From Sphaerolaimus hirsutus (Eukaryota; Nematoda; Chromadorea; Monhysterida; Sphaerolaimidae): a DNA stretch of 64,000 nucleotides. The notes under the pieces are model-generated. The model made no database searches. It had not been told where the DNA came from and saw nothing but the letters and a program-made list of their open reading frames with translations. Within the stretch, counting starts at the first letter, position 1. Each line of letters begins with the position of its first letter. The translations under genes and the position numbers were made by a program. Of this stretch, positions 32,340 to 43,100 are shown in pieces. The stretch lies in NCBI GenBank assembly GCA_964036195.1, contig OZ038456.1, positions 16,492,001 through 16,556,000 of the forward strand. Direction: 5' to 3'.

Positions 32340-32903
32340 TGTCGTGTGCACGGGTGGCTACAAATGGCAAAGTCCCGTCACACGGAAAAAACAACAATGT
32401 CCAACTTCGAGGGGAGCAGCGATGGGCCTGTGTGACTGATGCAGTGTCACGCCCAGAGGCTGTCGACCGGAGGGAAAGTTTATGAGGACCGTGTGTTTCA
32501 AAGTTGTGCTTTTTATCAAATCGTCGCCTCGCGACACTGGCTTCACGTTTCTAAACTCGCAGTTTCATTTTCGTGAGCTGATGGGGGGCGAGGGAAATGA
32601 GTCATGCGAATGAACACAACTGAATTGGAAGAAACATGCGGGCCTTATAAATGTCGGCTGGCGCATGCGTTTTGCGGGTGCCGCCGCAGCCACTCGCCGC
32701 ACTGCACGCCAATGGCGCGCAGTGCCGCGAGCGACTGGGGCGACACTCGCGTGCGCGTGCGTTCGCCGCCAATGCCCAAAATACTGCGCGACACCGATCC
32801 GCGCGTCGCCACGGCAACCCGGCGCCCGGCCGCGGTAAGCGCGGCCGAGCGTCGCGCTGTCGTGGCGGCGCGCGCAGCGGTTCATCTTGCCGCTGGGGCA
32901 ACA
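32340..32903 (-). repeat. 5' LTR of the Gypsy element (564 bp)
   Basis: Same length and, as far as I can read, same sequence as 24424-24987. As the minus-strand 5' LTR it should carry the element's promoter. Open frames inside it are shadows of GC-rich sequence. Confidence 0.95.
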
Positions 32904-33180
32904 GTACCCGGGCACTATGCACAGCACTTATAAAGTGTTGGAAAAAAGCCCCCAAATTTGTATAGTGCCCCGGGAATTATACTCGGAGAAATACGGTAGG
33001 CTTTCTGGCATACAAGTATTGATTCAATGTTTGATTCCATGCACTGTTTCCAGCCATTTGGTGATCAATATTCTGGATAAATGGCTATTTCATCAGGCGT
33101 ATTTTGTGCAAACCCTACGTTGTTTTAAGCACCCGACTTTGTCAACACCAATGTTGTTGTTCTATTTGAGTGCTTCTGAG

Positions 33181-33322
33181 TAGTGATGGAAAAGCGCCAT
33201 GGCGCTGGCGCCTGGCGCTAGCGCCAAAGCAAAAAGCGCTTTTGGCGCTTGGCTCTGGGGTTTGGAAAAGCGCCATGACGGTTTTGGCACCTGGCAAAGT
33301 CCTGGCACCTTTTCCATCACTA
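33181..33322. mobile_element. hAT MITE, TAGTGATGGAAAAGCGCC ends (142 bp)
   Basis: Left end TAGTGATGGAAAAGCGCCAT, right end CCTTTTCCATCACTA. The flanking octamers CTTCTGAG and CTTCTAAG agree at 7 of 8. The core repeats GGCGCTAGCGCC-like words drawn from the terminus. Confidence 0.75.
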
Positions 33323-33843
33323 CTTCTAAGTATGGTGTTTTTCATACCGTTGTCCTTTGGGAAACACACTTGTCATTTTGGAAACACTCCAATTAAACAC
33401 TTGTTGAACCAACTTAGGTATACTGCGGATTTTGGCCAATTCGTTTTGATCAGGCTGAAATGTCATAAATATCTTATCGGTTCTATTTCAATTTATATTC
33501 CAATGATTGAGCAATAGAGACTTGTGGACGAGGCCACAGTATGTTTGTGCTGCAGTGCTGTCGTTGTCTCAACATTTGTCAACATGTGCCATCACAAGTT
33601 TGGTTGAACCTCAATATTGTTCTGTAAATTCTCCATATTTTAGCATTCAATTTTTGTTCGTAAAATACTTTGAATTAATGTACAGATAATTCTATACATA
33701 AAACCGCGCTTTATCCAATTAACGATATATCACGTAATTGTATCATTTGCAATTATCCCCTAGAGTCTGCGCTCGGAACACGGATTTATAGTCCGTGTCT
33801 TTCATTATCGACCGATAACAATCCATATTTGTCGCACTACAGC

Positions 33844-33963
33844 TAGGGTTCAAACGATCTATCGTATCGAATATCGGATATCGACCATTTTTTAGTATCG
33901 AATATCGATATCGAAAATTATGAAAAAATATCGATATCGAAAAATCATATCGTTCGAACTCTA
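33844..33963. mobile_element. hAT MITE with ATCGATATCG core (120 bp)
   Basis: Starts TAGGGTTCAAACGATCTATC and ends ATATCGTTCGAACTCTA. The flanking octamers ACTACAGC and GCTACAGC agree at 7 of 8. The core is alternating TATCGA/ATCGATA. The terminus shares TAGGGTTCAAACG with the GGGATC family, but the core is wholly different. Confidence 0.75.
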
Positions 33964-34024
33964 GCTACAGCTGATATTGTTGAAAAAAATTTTCAGCGGC
34001 ACAAATTGTGAAAACAAACAAACA

Positions 34025-35213
34025 ATGGAAGCGGCAGATGACGAGTTGTCATTCGTCGATCCATCGGCTGTGGATTACGCCCAGGTTCTGTTTGGCGTCA
34101 CTTTTGCCTGATAACGGTAGATGTGAGGTGGGGTGCTGAGATTGCCCGTTCCGCGTCAAGTTTGAACCATTTTCCCGGTTTTCTGCATTCTACACATTGG
34201 AAAAGCCTATATTGCACCCCCGCTGCCCCCGCCCCCACCACCAACATTATTTCCATATTAGTTCCATTACCGTATTTCCTCGTAATACCCCCCTCGAAAT
34301 AGACTCCCTCAAAATGAGCGCTGAATTAATAAACCCCCCTCAAAATTAGGGTGGCAGACGGTACGGCCTTGCGGTAAACCGTACGGTACGGTAAATTTTC
34401 TATTTTGCGGTAAACGGTACGGTACGGTAAATGTTCAATTTTGCGGTAAACGGTACGGTACGGTAAATCTGAAAAGTGCGGTACGCGGTACGGTACGGTA
34501 AATTTCCGATTGTCAGAAATGTATCAATACCGGACTACATACAACTTTTTCTTCATAAATTGACACCAAATTCAATTACACAATTTTATAATGGACTTAA
34601 GAACAAAATAACAGTGTGATGACATAAAATTACATTACCCACAATGCAGGGGCTCAATATACAGGTTTTTTCAAGGTGTAGAAGAAAGAAAAAAGAGAAA
34701 ATAGGTAGAAATGGGTGAAAATTTGCTAAATAGTTGAAAAATAGGTATATAATGGCATATAGTATAAAAATAGCTGAAAATATTCCATAAGGCATGAATG
34801 CAATTTGGGAACAATATAGCATGTGAAAGGGCTAAAAATCAGTGAAAACAATGTTGTGAATATTGCGCACTTGTGCGCAAAAATTTCCAGAACACCACAA
34901 CAATTGTCATCAATATGTTGAAAAATGTCAGGTAAATCTGAGTTAAATTTACCATGTAAAATGCGGTAAATGAGTGCGGTATGCGGTACGGTACGGTAAA
35001 TTTCGGAAAATGTGGTACGCGGTATGGTACGGTAAATTTCTACAATTGCGGTAAACGGTACGGTAAATTCTGCCACCCTACTCAAAATACCCCCCCCCCC
35101 AATTGAGTGTAAAGAGAACGTCAATGACAAAAGCTGCGTTTTATGACTTTGGCAATGCATAAGACACGTTAAAAACAATGATTGTGTTACGTTAGAACAT
35201 GGTTTATACCATC

Positions 35214-35280
<67 letters not shown>

Positions 35281-37196
35281 CACTTATATAAGGCTGTAGA
35301 CTCTTTTACATGGTGGTTTTTGCTTTCTACGTCTGCGTACGTTATTAGTACTGGGAGTTCAAAGAATTTCTGGCGAAATAATAAATCCCCCTCGAAATAC
35401 CCCCCTTAAAATTCTCACTGAAAAAATAAACCCCCTTGGGGTATTTCGAGGAGATACGGTATCTATCCACCGAATAAGCGATTTGCTATCTACCCAACCC
35501 CCGGAGTGTCAAAATGTAGAATTCCCCTGGTTCCAATTGAACTTCAGCCCTGGTTCCAATCTAGCAACGGAAACTGATCAGTCAACTCGCACAGATCGCT
35601 CCGATGGATTCTCGACGTTTGACCGCCTTTGTGAACTTTTGGCTGTCGCGCATGTGCTCCCTCCTGGACGCGTTCGTGGAGGAGGCGGACGCCAAGTTGT
35701 CGCGCTTGGAGCTGAAGGTGGACAGGCTGAATGGGGACATTGCCCTGGCCGAGGCCAGGGTCGGCTTTCTTTTTGCTGTGTCTAGGGATTGCCAGCGCTT
35801 TTTCAATCGCTTTTTTCTAATCCCCTTATTCAAAAGGCCGTGATTTTGTTATGTTTGATGATTATTTTGAAAAAGCAAGAAATTGCTCTTTAAAAAAACG
35901 AGCCGTTGAAAAAACGCTTTTCCCATCGCTATGTCGTCAACTTCTCTTCAATCCGACAACAACCATTTGTGCAGATCAGTTCAATCTACTGGCTGCAGCA
36001 CGAGCTGCGGCGAGACGTCCAGCCCACGCTAAAAGTCGAACCGACAACAAACGGCACCAATGTTGAAAAATCCACGCCGCCACCGCCACAAGTTCAAGTG
36101 GTCGATTCAGTCGACCAGCGAGGGGTCTCAGAAACTCCGCCCCAATCTGAACGTCCGGATGTTCCCGACGCACCGGGTCCCGTGTCCGATGCTGAAGTGC
36201 GTTGAGTAGCCTTTTTTGTGCTTGTAACAGATAGGGTTCAGACGGGATTGACTTTTCGGGATCGGTGTTTTGAGATTTCGGGATTGGGTTTCGGGATCGG
36301 GATCCCGTTTGAACCCTGGGGGTCGAGTAACCCGCAACGCCAATCCCCTCCCTTTCCTACCCCTGCTTGTAAGTTGTCATTGTTATTTTGCAGTGATTGA
36401 TGTTTGCATCGGCAACCCCACGCAGCCACCTTCAAGTAGCGAGGGCATGGTCAAGGCGAGTGCGCACCCGTCCTATGCGAAGTACTTCAAAATGATCCAC
36501 ATGGCTAGTTGTATTACGATTTAATTCCGTGTTCCTCTACCACGCCTGGGTGCAGTTTCAAACCCTGTAAAGTGTAAAATGTCATGTCAAATGCCAATCA
36601 AAACAAAAAGAGAAGATTTTTTACTGAACTTTGCATGACAACTGACACTTCGCATGACATTTAACACTTTACATTTTACAGGGTCTGAGATTGGCTCCAG
36701 GATAATACCTGCTACACTAGAAAAATATCTACTCCCCTTTCAGGGCGTGCCAGCACAAGCTGTGAAGCACAAAATGATCATGGATGGAATTGACGGCAGC
36801 GTTTTAGAGTTCGTTTCACCGGCAATGACGGCCCACACACCAGTTGACACCTGCGTGTCAACTGGTCTGTAGCAACTCAGATTTCGGCTTCACGCGTCGC
36901 AGAGCGATCTTCCAATGCACTTGCCGTAATATTTATGTTTCCACATTGCCGCATGTGCATTTAGAGAACGCTCTGCTACACGTGAAGCCGGAATCTGAGT
37001 TGACACACGTGTGTCAACTAGTGTGTGGGCCGCCAATGGCGGTAGATTTTCGCTCACCTGCATCTGCAATTTGGTTTCTCACCGCAGTGCACCTGACGCG
37101 TTGGTCCCCGCCGCGGTTGTGGCCGCAAAGAAACTGGGATCGGTCAACTCGAGTGATGATGAGTCTAGCCAGTCGGGGAACTCTTTTAGTTCTTGA
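34025..37196 (+). CDS. WASHC3: WASH complex subunit 3 (CCDC53), six exons
   Basis: Exons: 34025-34084, 35595-35759, 35975-36196, 36426-36503, 36744-36808, 37088-37196, coding 232 residues (human 194). The family order is clear: AFVNFWLSRMCSLLDAF, then a coiled coil (ADAKLSRLELKVDRLNGDIALAEARISSI), a Pro/Gln-rich linker, HPSYAKYFKMIHM GVPAQAVKHKMIMDGID, and an acidic Ser-rich end SSDDESSQSGNSFSS. WASHC3 is a core subunit of the endosomal WASH complex, which activates Arp2/3 for actin-driven sorting. Intron 4 must start with GC (36504) to keep the frame, a GC-AG intron; the other introns are GT-AG. Introns 1, 3, 4 and 5 each contain a MITE. Confidence 0.88.
34347..35080. mobile_element. hAT MITE with CGGTACGGTAAA core, TSD CTCAAAAT (734 bp)
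   Basis: Ends TAGGGTGGCAGACGGTACGG and GGTAAATTCTGCCACCCTA. A perfect 8-bp duplication CTCAAAAT lies at 34339-34346 and 35081-35088. Arrays of ACGGTACGGTAAAT flank a unique centre. Confidence 0.9.
35213..35279. repeat. TA dinucleotide microsatellite
   Basis: About 33 uninterrupted TA units; it produces a spurious YIYIYI frame on the minus strand. Confidence 0.95.
36232..36317. mobile_element. Short hAT-family MITE (GGGATC type) in WASHC3 intron 3
   Basis: TAGGGTTCAGACGGGATTGA at the left and GATCCCGTTTGAACCCT at the right, 86 bp. The final TA of the right end and a target duplication are not seen, so it may be a truncated copy. Confidence 0.6.
36550..36700. mobile_element. Introner-like MITE inside WASHC3 intron 4
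   Basis: Left arm GTGCAGTTTCAAACCCTGTA, right arm CAGGGTCTGAGATTGGCTCC, then AG. The arms are inverted over about 40 bp with AATGTCATG words. Its right end supplies a possible AG, but the reading phase requires the acceptor at 36743, so the element is contained in the intron. Confidence 0.65.
36826..37035. mobile_element. MITE with TGACGGCCCACACAC.../...GTGTGTGGGCCGCCA ends in WASHC3 intron 5
   Basis: An imperfect palindrome of about 210 bp. GTTGACAC/GTGTCAAC motifs lie beside each end, and AACTCAGATTTCGGCTTCACG is matched by its inverse near 36980. Same family as 14727-15000. Confidence 0.7.
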
Positions 37197-37284
37197 ATGG
37201 GAATTGAGTGCTTTATTAAATGCGTGTATATTTATTTGGTTTTGATGGTGGTATCATATACATATTTATTATTTTTACAGATTA

Positions 37285-37424
37285 CCGTATTACCTCGAAA
37301 TACCACCAGGGGCTTATTATTTCGCCAGCAAATTTTGAGTGGGGTAAATTCGAGGTAATACCCCCGGGCGGGGTTATTATTTCTCCAGTTCGCTCAGACC
37401 TGGCGGTAATTCGAGGTAATACGG
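37285..37424. mobile_element. CCGTATTACCTCG-type TIR element between WASHC3 and COX16 (140 bp)
   Basis: CCGTATTACCTCGAAATACC at the left is mirrored by TTCGAGGTAATACGG at the right. Short member, with ATTATTTCGCCAG words inside as in the copy at 17215. Confidence 0.65.
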
Positions 37425-37882
37425 AATAGTGATTTGACGGGTTTTGCGTCTTGTTTTCCTTATATTTTTGAGTCCTTGCCAATTTTTGATCGAGGTAAAA
37501 TACGATCAAATGGCGCACCGCACACTGCAAAGTGTAAAGATGGGGTCCGGACGTTTTAATTTCCGCCAGGGCAGAATTATAAAGTCAATTCGGACGATTT
37601 TATTAACGACACATCTAAAAAACTACTGAAATTTGGGTCGTTTCGGACGATTTTTAATTCCACCCCTTTTTTAATTCCGCCTCTGAATTTCACCCATGCA
37701 AAAATCATCCGAACTTCCCATTACACTTTGCAGTGTGCGGTGCGCCAATTTGTTTATAAAAATGCTTAGCCACTTTGCAATGTCGCATCGGTCATCTACC
37801 AATAGTCGCTGTGTCAACCAGCCTTCACTAATTCCAGTAAACATCACAATCCCCATTTGCCATTTTGCACCACAAAAGATAA

Positions 37883-40169
37883 ATGCGCGACTACCTTCGC
37901 TCGTGGCGGCTTTTTTGGCGCGGTTCCAAGTTTCTGACGGTCGGCCTGCCGTTTTTCGCCACGCTAGTGGGCGCGTCGTACGGACTGAAGTACTTCCAGG
38001 AGAATCGGTATACTTATGCTCGGAGGGTGCAGTCGTCTAAAGTCTCTGAGGAACTGGTTTGTGGGTTAGGGTGTAGGATGTTTCTGGTGCGCTGCGCAAA
38101 GTGTTTCGTTGGCGGTTTGGAGTTCAGTACGAAAGTATTCCATACGGCGCATGGCGTGGGTTAACGGGGTGTAACCGACTCCATTAGGCGGATTAACGTC
38201 ACGTTTGTAGATAAATAAATGATTGAGTGCATGACTACATGCCAAAAAATTAGTTTAGAAAAAATCTAGTTTCGAGCCCTACTCCTGGGGCTAGTTCCAC
38301 AACTGGAGAAGTAAAAGGGCAAATGCGAAGTGAAATGGGAAAAGAGAAGTCAATTGAGAAGTAAAATGACAAAAGCTAAGAGAAATAACTTTTTTACACT
38401 TCGCTTTTGCCATTTTACTTGCCATTTCAACTCACTTTTACCACTTCACTTTTACCACATACTTCTCACTTCTCAACTTGCGGAACTGGCACCTGAATTG
38501 CCAGTGTCACTGTTCATTTTTAATCCATTTTCTCGGTTTGATTCTTAGCTCCCCCCCCGCAGAAGGAGGAACTCTCTGCGGAAGGGGTGCAGCTAGCGGA
38601 AAAGCAGTCCGACGAACAACTAGTTAAGGTGAGTGCAGAAAGTAGGTTCTACTTGATCGTGTTAATGTGCAGTTGCGGGTGTGAGTGTGCAATTGTGAAT
38701 GATGAAAAGGTTCTTGACTACCGCAAATCCTCGAATAATAACCCCTCCTCGAATAACTTCCCCCTTCGGATGAAAACGATACAATACAAAAATACATGGT
38801 CGGGCTGAAAAGTCCCCGGGCAGTGCTCGCCATTTGCGCTAGGGGTAAGCTACGATTATAAAATTTTAACACGTTAATATATTAGGTGTTTTGAGTTTTC
38901 ACCCAAAATTTCACCCCTCTAGCTCCACCCACAGTTCCGCAGTGGGTGGAGCTAGAGGGGTGAAATTTTGGGTGAAAACTCAAAACACCTGATATATTAA
39001 CGTGTTGAAATTTTATAACCGTAGCTTACCCCTAGCGCGAATGGCGAGCACTGCCCGGGGACTTTTCAGCCCGACCATGTACAAAAGAATATTATCCTAC
39101 AGCAGCGACAGCAGATATATGATGGGTATGCTATGTATACACATATTTTTGTTGTTGTTGGACAATTATATACCTGAATTTACAGAGTTTACAGACTGCA
39201 CCCATACAATGAATTGAGTCCCAAGTTTTCTGCGGAAAATATAACTCCTCCCCTCGAATAACTTCCCCTTGAATAACTCCCCCTCCAAAACATCCGAGGA
39301 AAAAATAACTCCCGTGGGGTCTTTTTCTAGGATTTAGGGTACTTATGTTTACCGATTCCAAATGTAAAATGATATATATTTGAGGTATTTACCTCAATAT
39401 TACGATATCGATGAGCAGATATTTCAATCATCATAAATAAGCTAAAATTGGTTGAAACTACTGGCAATATTGTTTGTTATTTACGATGCACAAATCACCG
39501 TTTGAAATTCAGCACTTTTTTGAATGCGCGATCAATTAATGGCGAATTTTGATGAAAATTTTAACCCCATGATGTAACCCCCTCGAATAACCCCCCGACA
39601 AAACGCCCGACCCCTCATGCACCCCACACTCCGTATACTGGCCGGACTTGACGCTTTTCAAAGAATGCTATTTGTATTTTGACGAATAAAGTAGAGTGAA
39701 AATTTGCACACAAAATTCCGCCATAGTGAGAGCAATGTAATGTGAAGAGAAAGTAATAATTTTTGTTGGATTTTATTCAGTTTGGATTAGGGTTCAAACG
39801 GGACCGCTGTCTCGGTACATGGTTCGGCAAAAGTTGGGGCTGGGGCGGTCCCGGTCCTGACATTAGAAAATTTGTGGTGCCAGTCCGAAAAACTGGTTCC
39901 GTTTGAACCCTAGTGGGATACGGTAGGTTCCATCGTAAATCGTGTTGTCAGTCGACTATATCCAAACATTACCCCCCCCCCCCCAGGAAGCAGACTCAGT
40001 AGCCCAGGACGACTGGACCAACGTACGAGGGCCGCGTGCCTTCGAAGAGAACACAGAGTTCTCGCAGGTGAAAGACGAGCGCAGAAAAGAGCGCCAGCGA
40101 AAACAGAACGTTCTTTTAAGGGAGAGGGGGTTTATTACTGCCGAGGCGGCCGCGCAGGCTGCGAAATAG
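37883..40169 (+). CDS. COX16: Cytochrome c oxidase assembly protein COX16, three exons
   Basis: Exons 37883-38056, 38563-38628 and 39987-40169 give 140 residues (human 106). The single membrane helix (FLTVGLPFFATLVGASYGL, residues ~17-35) is followed by KYFQENRY, the expected matrix-side start. The hallmark DDWTNVRGPRAFEE lies in exon 3 (family DDW.N.RGPRPWE). COX16 is an inner-mitochondrial-membrane protein needed for assembly of complex IV (copper delivery to COX2). The C-terminus has an added basic helix (KDERRKERQRKQN) and an Ala-rich end not in the human protein. The stop codon lies 9 bases before the PTRH2 ATG. Intron 1 holds an introner-like element; intron 2 holds a 289-bp hairpin and a hAT remnant. 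Confidence 0.85.
38288..38494. mobile_element. Introner-like MITE inside COX16 intron 1
   Basis: Left GGGCTAGTTCCACAACTGGA, right CTTGCGGAACTGGCACC, with AAGTGAAATGG / CCATTTTACTT words in the arms. The sub-family is that of 23633 and 43052. It lies within intron 38057-38562. Confidence 0.65.
38719..39338. mobile_element. Degenerate CCGTAT-type element carrying a long hairpin
   Basis: CCGCAAATCCTCGAATAATA at the left and CTAGGATTTAGGG before TA at the right are degenerate inverted ends. The interior has ATAACTCC / CTCGAATAAC words of this family plus the 38793-39081 palindrome. Limits are uncertain. Confidence 0.4.
38793..39081. repeat. 289-bp near-perfect palindrome in COX16 intron 2
   Basis: The arms start TACATGGTCGGGCTGAAAAG and meet at CACCCAC-AGTTCCGCA-GTGGGTG. 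Arms of about 140 bp differ at only a few positions, so a transcript would form a long hairpin. Such near-identity implies recent formation or arm-to-arm conversion. Confidence 0.9.
39788..39912. mobile_element. hAT-family MITE, TAGGGTTCAAACGGGACC ends (125 bp)
   Basis: Left TAGGGTTCAAACGGGACCGC, right GGTTCCGTTTGAACCCTA. The core uses GGTCCCGGTCC words. No matching flanking octamer is found, so it is either old or rearranged. Confidence 0.65.
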
Positions 40170-40178
40170 GCGGGGCTT

Positions 40179-43100
40179 ATGGGTGATAAGGGTCCTGATT
40201 TGGGCGCCTGTTTGAGGCAGCAGGTTTGTTCTGGAGTGGTTTGCGGGTCGTTTTTTTTATTTCTGTTTTTGATTTTTAGCGCGCTTTATCTCATTTTGCC
40301 CACGAAAATTGGGCATAAATTAGCCTTAAAATTAGGCCTTAGCAGTCATGACTTTTGTCAATGTACCGCGCAGTTGCAAGATCTCGGTTTCACCAGCGAG
40401 ACCATCGATGTGGCCCTGTTCAACGTGGGCAGCGAGTCCGGCATCGACGCGCTCATCGATTGGATATTTAAAAATCAACACGAGGACCCAGATTGGCTGA
40501 GCGACAGCGATCAGGATAGCGCTAGTGAGCGGAGCGACAACGACTTTTGTGATCCCGGTTAGATGTTTTTTTCGTTTGTTTGTTTTGTGAAGTGATCGGC
40601 GTTTTTGGTGAAACGGGATGCTTGTGACATGTGTCAAATGACAAATCTCGAACAAAAACACTTTATCGGGAAGAAAGTTGTGCAGTATATCTTAGACTTG
40701 CACTGAATTGGCTAGGGTTCAAACGGGATTGATTTTTCGGGATAGGGATTTCGTTTCACTTTTCTCAGTGCAAAAAGAAATTTCTTTCACTTTTTTATCT
40801 TTTGTACTAATTTTTGCGGGATCGGGATCCCGATTGGGAAGTGTTTCGGGATCGGGATTTGAAGCTTTTTCCGGGATCGGGACCGGGGTTGGAATTTTCA
40901 GATTTCGGTTTCGGGATCGGGACCGCTGAATCCCGCAAATCTTCGGGATCCCGTTCGAACCCTACTTCAGTCAATCGGGAATTCATAACATGGGATGATA
41001 TTCGTCACTCGACTGAGCATGGGTTTGCTAAAAGAGTCCTTCCAGTCCCTAAAACTTTTAGTCAAACTAATTTCAGGAGCCGATCTGAACATGTTGTCTT
41101 CGAGCAGCTTCACGATGGCTTTGGTAGTCAACAGTGGACTGAAAATGGGCCAAGGCAAAGTGGCGGCCCAGTGCGCACACGCAGCACTCGGGTTGTATTT
41201 GCAGAAAGTTGGTGAGTCTCTTTGATTTCGAATTTTGTGGGCTGTTAAGCGCCCAATGAGTGCGGGGGCGGCCGCCCGTCTCTTCCTGGGTTACCCGTGG
41301 TAAATGTAAGGTTAAAACGGGATCCCGATCACGAATCCCATGTAATTTCCGTGGTTTCAACCGGAAATTTTCAAATCCCAAAACCCGTGACCCCAATCCC
41401 GATCCCGAAAATTCAAAATACGAAACCCGATCCCGAAAAATCAATCCCGTTTGAACCCTAGGTTAACGGAGGAATTGAGGCGTCTAATTCCCAAAGTCGA
41501 CAAGTCCACAAAATGCGATTTTGAGTCAATCGCATTTTAAGTTTCAGACCCAATTCCATGCCCGTGGTGCGTGTCCAGTTTGGCTCTCTCATGCTTTCCA
41601 TTAAGTTCCATATGTTGACAATAAAGTGTCAAATTTTCAGCCCCTGCTCTCAACGTATATGTGAAAAATGGGGTGTCCATAAAATTCCATTCGGTCAGAG
41701 CAAACTGTTTTGTGGAGAGAAATGGATTTGTCGACTTCTTGCACATGATAACATTTTTGTTCCCAGCGACGACGACGCTGCCTTATGGGAAATTTATGGA
41801 CTTGTCGACTTTTAGAAATCGGTTTCCACAGTGGACTTATCACATCTGTTGCGTTTTTTCCCATAAAAAAGGATGCGGAGGACATCTTGTCGACTTTTAG
41901 CCCAAAACTAAGTGGATTTGTCGACTTATTGCCCAAATTCTTTACATTTTCCCCAAAAATGTCAAAGTTGGCACTATGCCATATGGGCATGTGAGGTCAA
42001 AAAATTTATGGAAAATGATGAAAAATGTGCGGGAGTAGCCCCAGATGACGTTTCCGGACCTTACTCGAAATTTTCATATTTTGGACTTGTCGACTTTTAG
42101 AATTGGACGCCTCAATTGTAACCTGCTGTACAAATTCAAAGTGTTTTGGAAGAAAATCTGCCCAGATTCAGATGCGGCCAACACAATGGAAAAGTGGCGC
42201 CAGAACGGCCAGTCCAAAGTGTTTCTATCGGTTGCTGACACGCGCGAACTGGAACAGAAACTCAAGGTGGGTATGTCTAAAACCGGATACCGTATTTCCT
42301 CGAAATGCCCACCTTCAATGGCCACTATGAATTTATTGGCCCCCCTCGAAATACCCCCCTCCCCCCAATTGAGTGTAAAGAGAACGTTAATGACAAATAC
42401 AGCGGTTTGTGATTCGGGCAATGCAAAACACACGTTAAAAACAATGAATTGTTACGTTAGAACAGTGTTTATGCAACTACATTCTTATATAAGTCTATAG
42501 ACTCTTATATATAGCTGTTATTGTTGCATTTTTCTACGTCTGCGTACGTTACAGACGACAATTTAGTACTGGAATTTCAAAAAAATCTGGCGAAATAATA
42601 AGCCCCCCCCCTCGAAATGCCCCCCCTCAAAATTCTCACTCTAAGACAATCACCCCCGGGGGGTATTTCGAGGAAATACGGTACATTCTTGGTGCCACTG
42701 AACATCTTACCGGGGTCAGAGAATGTGAATTCTAGCACTGCATCTAATAGATAATGATATGTCTAACAGAGTAGAGTCTTTGCCCTTCCGAAACTTTAAG
42801 TAGAACTTCATCAGAAGAAAAAAACATGAAAAACAGGAATTTGTTAGCAGCGTGAATATATGCATATTTTTGAAGCTAAAAAGCGCGCCGCCTCACTGCA
42901 AAAAGCACAATCTGCTAGCTACATTTTTAGACAAACACACAACACGCAGTCGGCCCGCCAGTGCGGCATGTGGACGTATTTAGTGCACGACGCCGGGCGC
43001 ACTCAGATCGCCGCCGGCAGCACGACAGTTTTGGCTGTTTTCGGCGACCAGGTGCCAGTTCCCCAAAATGAGAAGCGAGAAGTGAAATGGCAAAGGCGAA

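Larger units (their letters stand above)
24424..32903 (-). mobile_element. Complete Gypsy/Metaviridae-type LTR retrotransposon, 8.48 kb
   Basis: Two 564-bp LTRs (TG...CA) that I read as identical flank an internal region coding on the minus strand. The flanks are a 4-bp duplication GTAC (24420-24423 and 32904-32907). Domain order gag, protease, RT, RNase H, integrase is Gypsy-type. Identical LTRs mean a very recent insertion. The element went into an older CCGTAT-family MITE and not into a gene. Confidence 0.95.
24113..32996. mobile_element. CCGTAT-family element interrupted by the Gypsy retrotransposon
   Basis: The left end CCGTATGTCTCCGAGTATAA preceded by TA is matched by TTATACTCGGAGAAATACGG followed by TA at the right. 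Removing the retrotransposon and its 4-bp duplication leaves 400 bp, the family's full length. It lies directly downstream of BORCS5. Confidence 0.7.
34270..35459. mobile_element. CCGTATTTCCTCG-family element in WASHC3 intron 1, split by a hAT MITE
   Basis: Left CCGTATTTCCTCGTAATACC after TA; right TATTTCGAGGAGATACGG before TA. Without the inserted hAT it is about 448 bp, lengthened by a TA microsatellite. The AATTGAGTGTAAAGAGAACG interior is shared with 42290-42681. Confidence 0.75.

Noticed and set aside
27437-32439. Many plus-strand frames of 60-364 codons across 27.4-32.4 kb
   Set aside because: They are antisense shadows of the Gypsy gag-pol frame.
33000-33843. A possible small gene in the frames at 33142-33517
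   Set aside because: The frames overlap a 142-bp hAT MITE with GGCGCTAGCGCC words, and the flanks lack splice-consistent or conserved coding sequence.
42862-42949. 5' extension of PTRH2 exon 4 to include an EAKKRAASLQ segment
   Set aside because: It is open and in phase, but it would insert ~30 residues between conserved blocks; the acceptor at 42949 gives the family spacing exactly.
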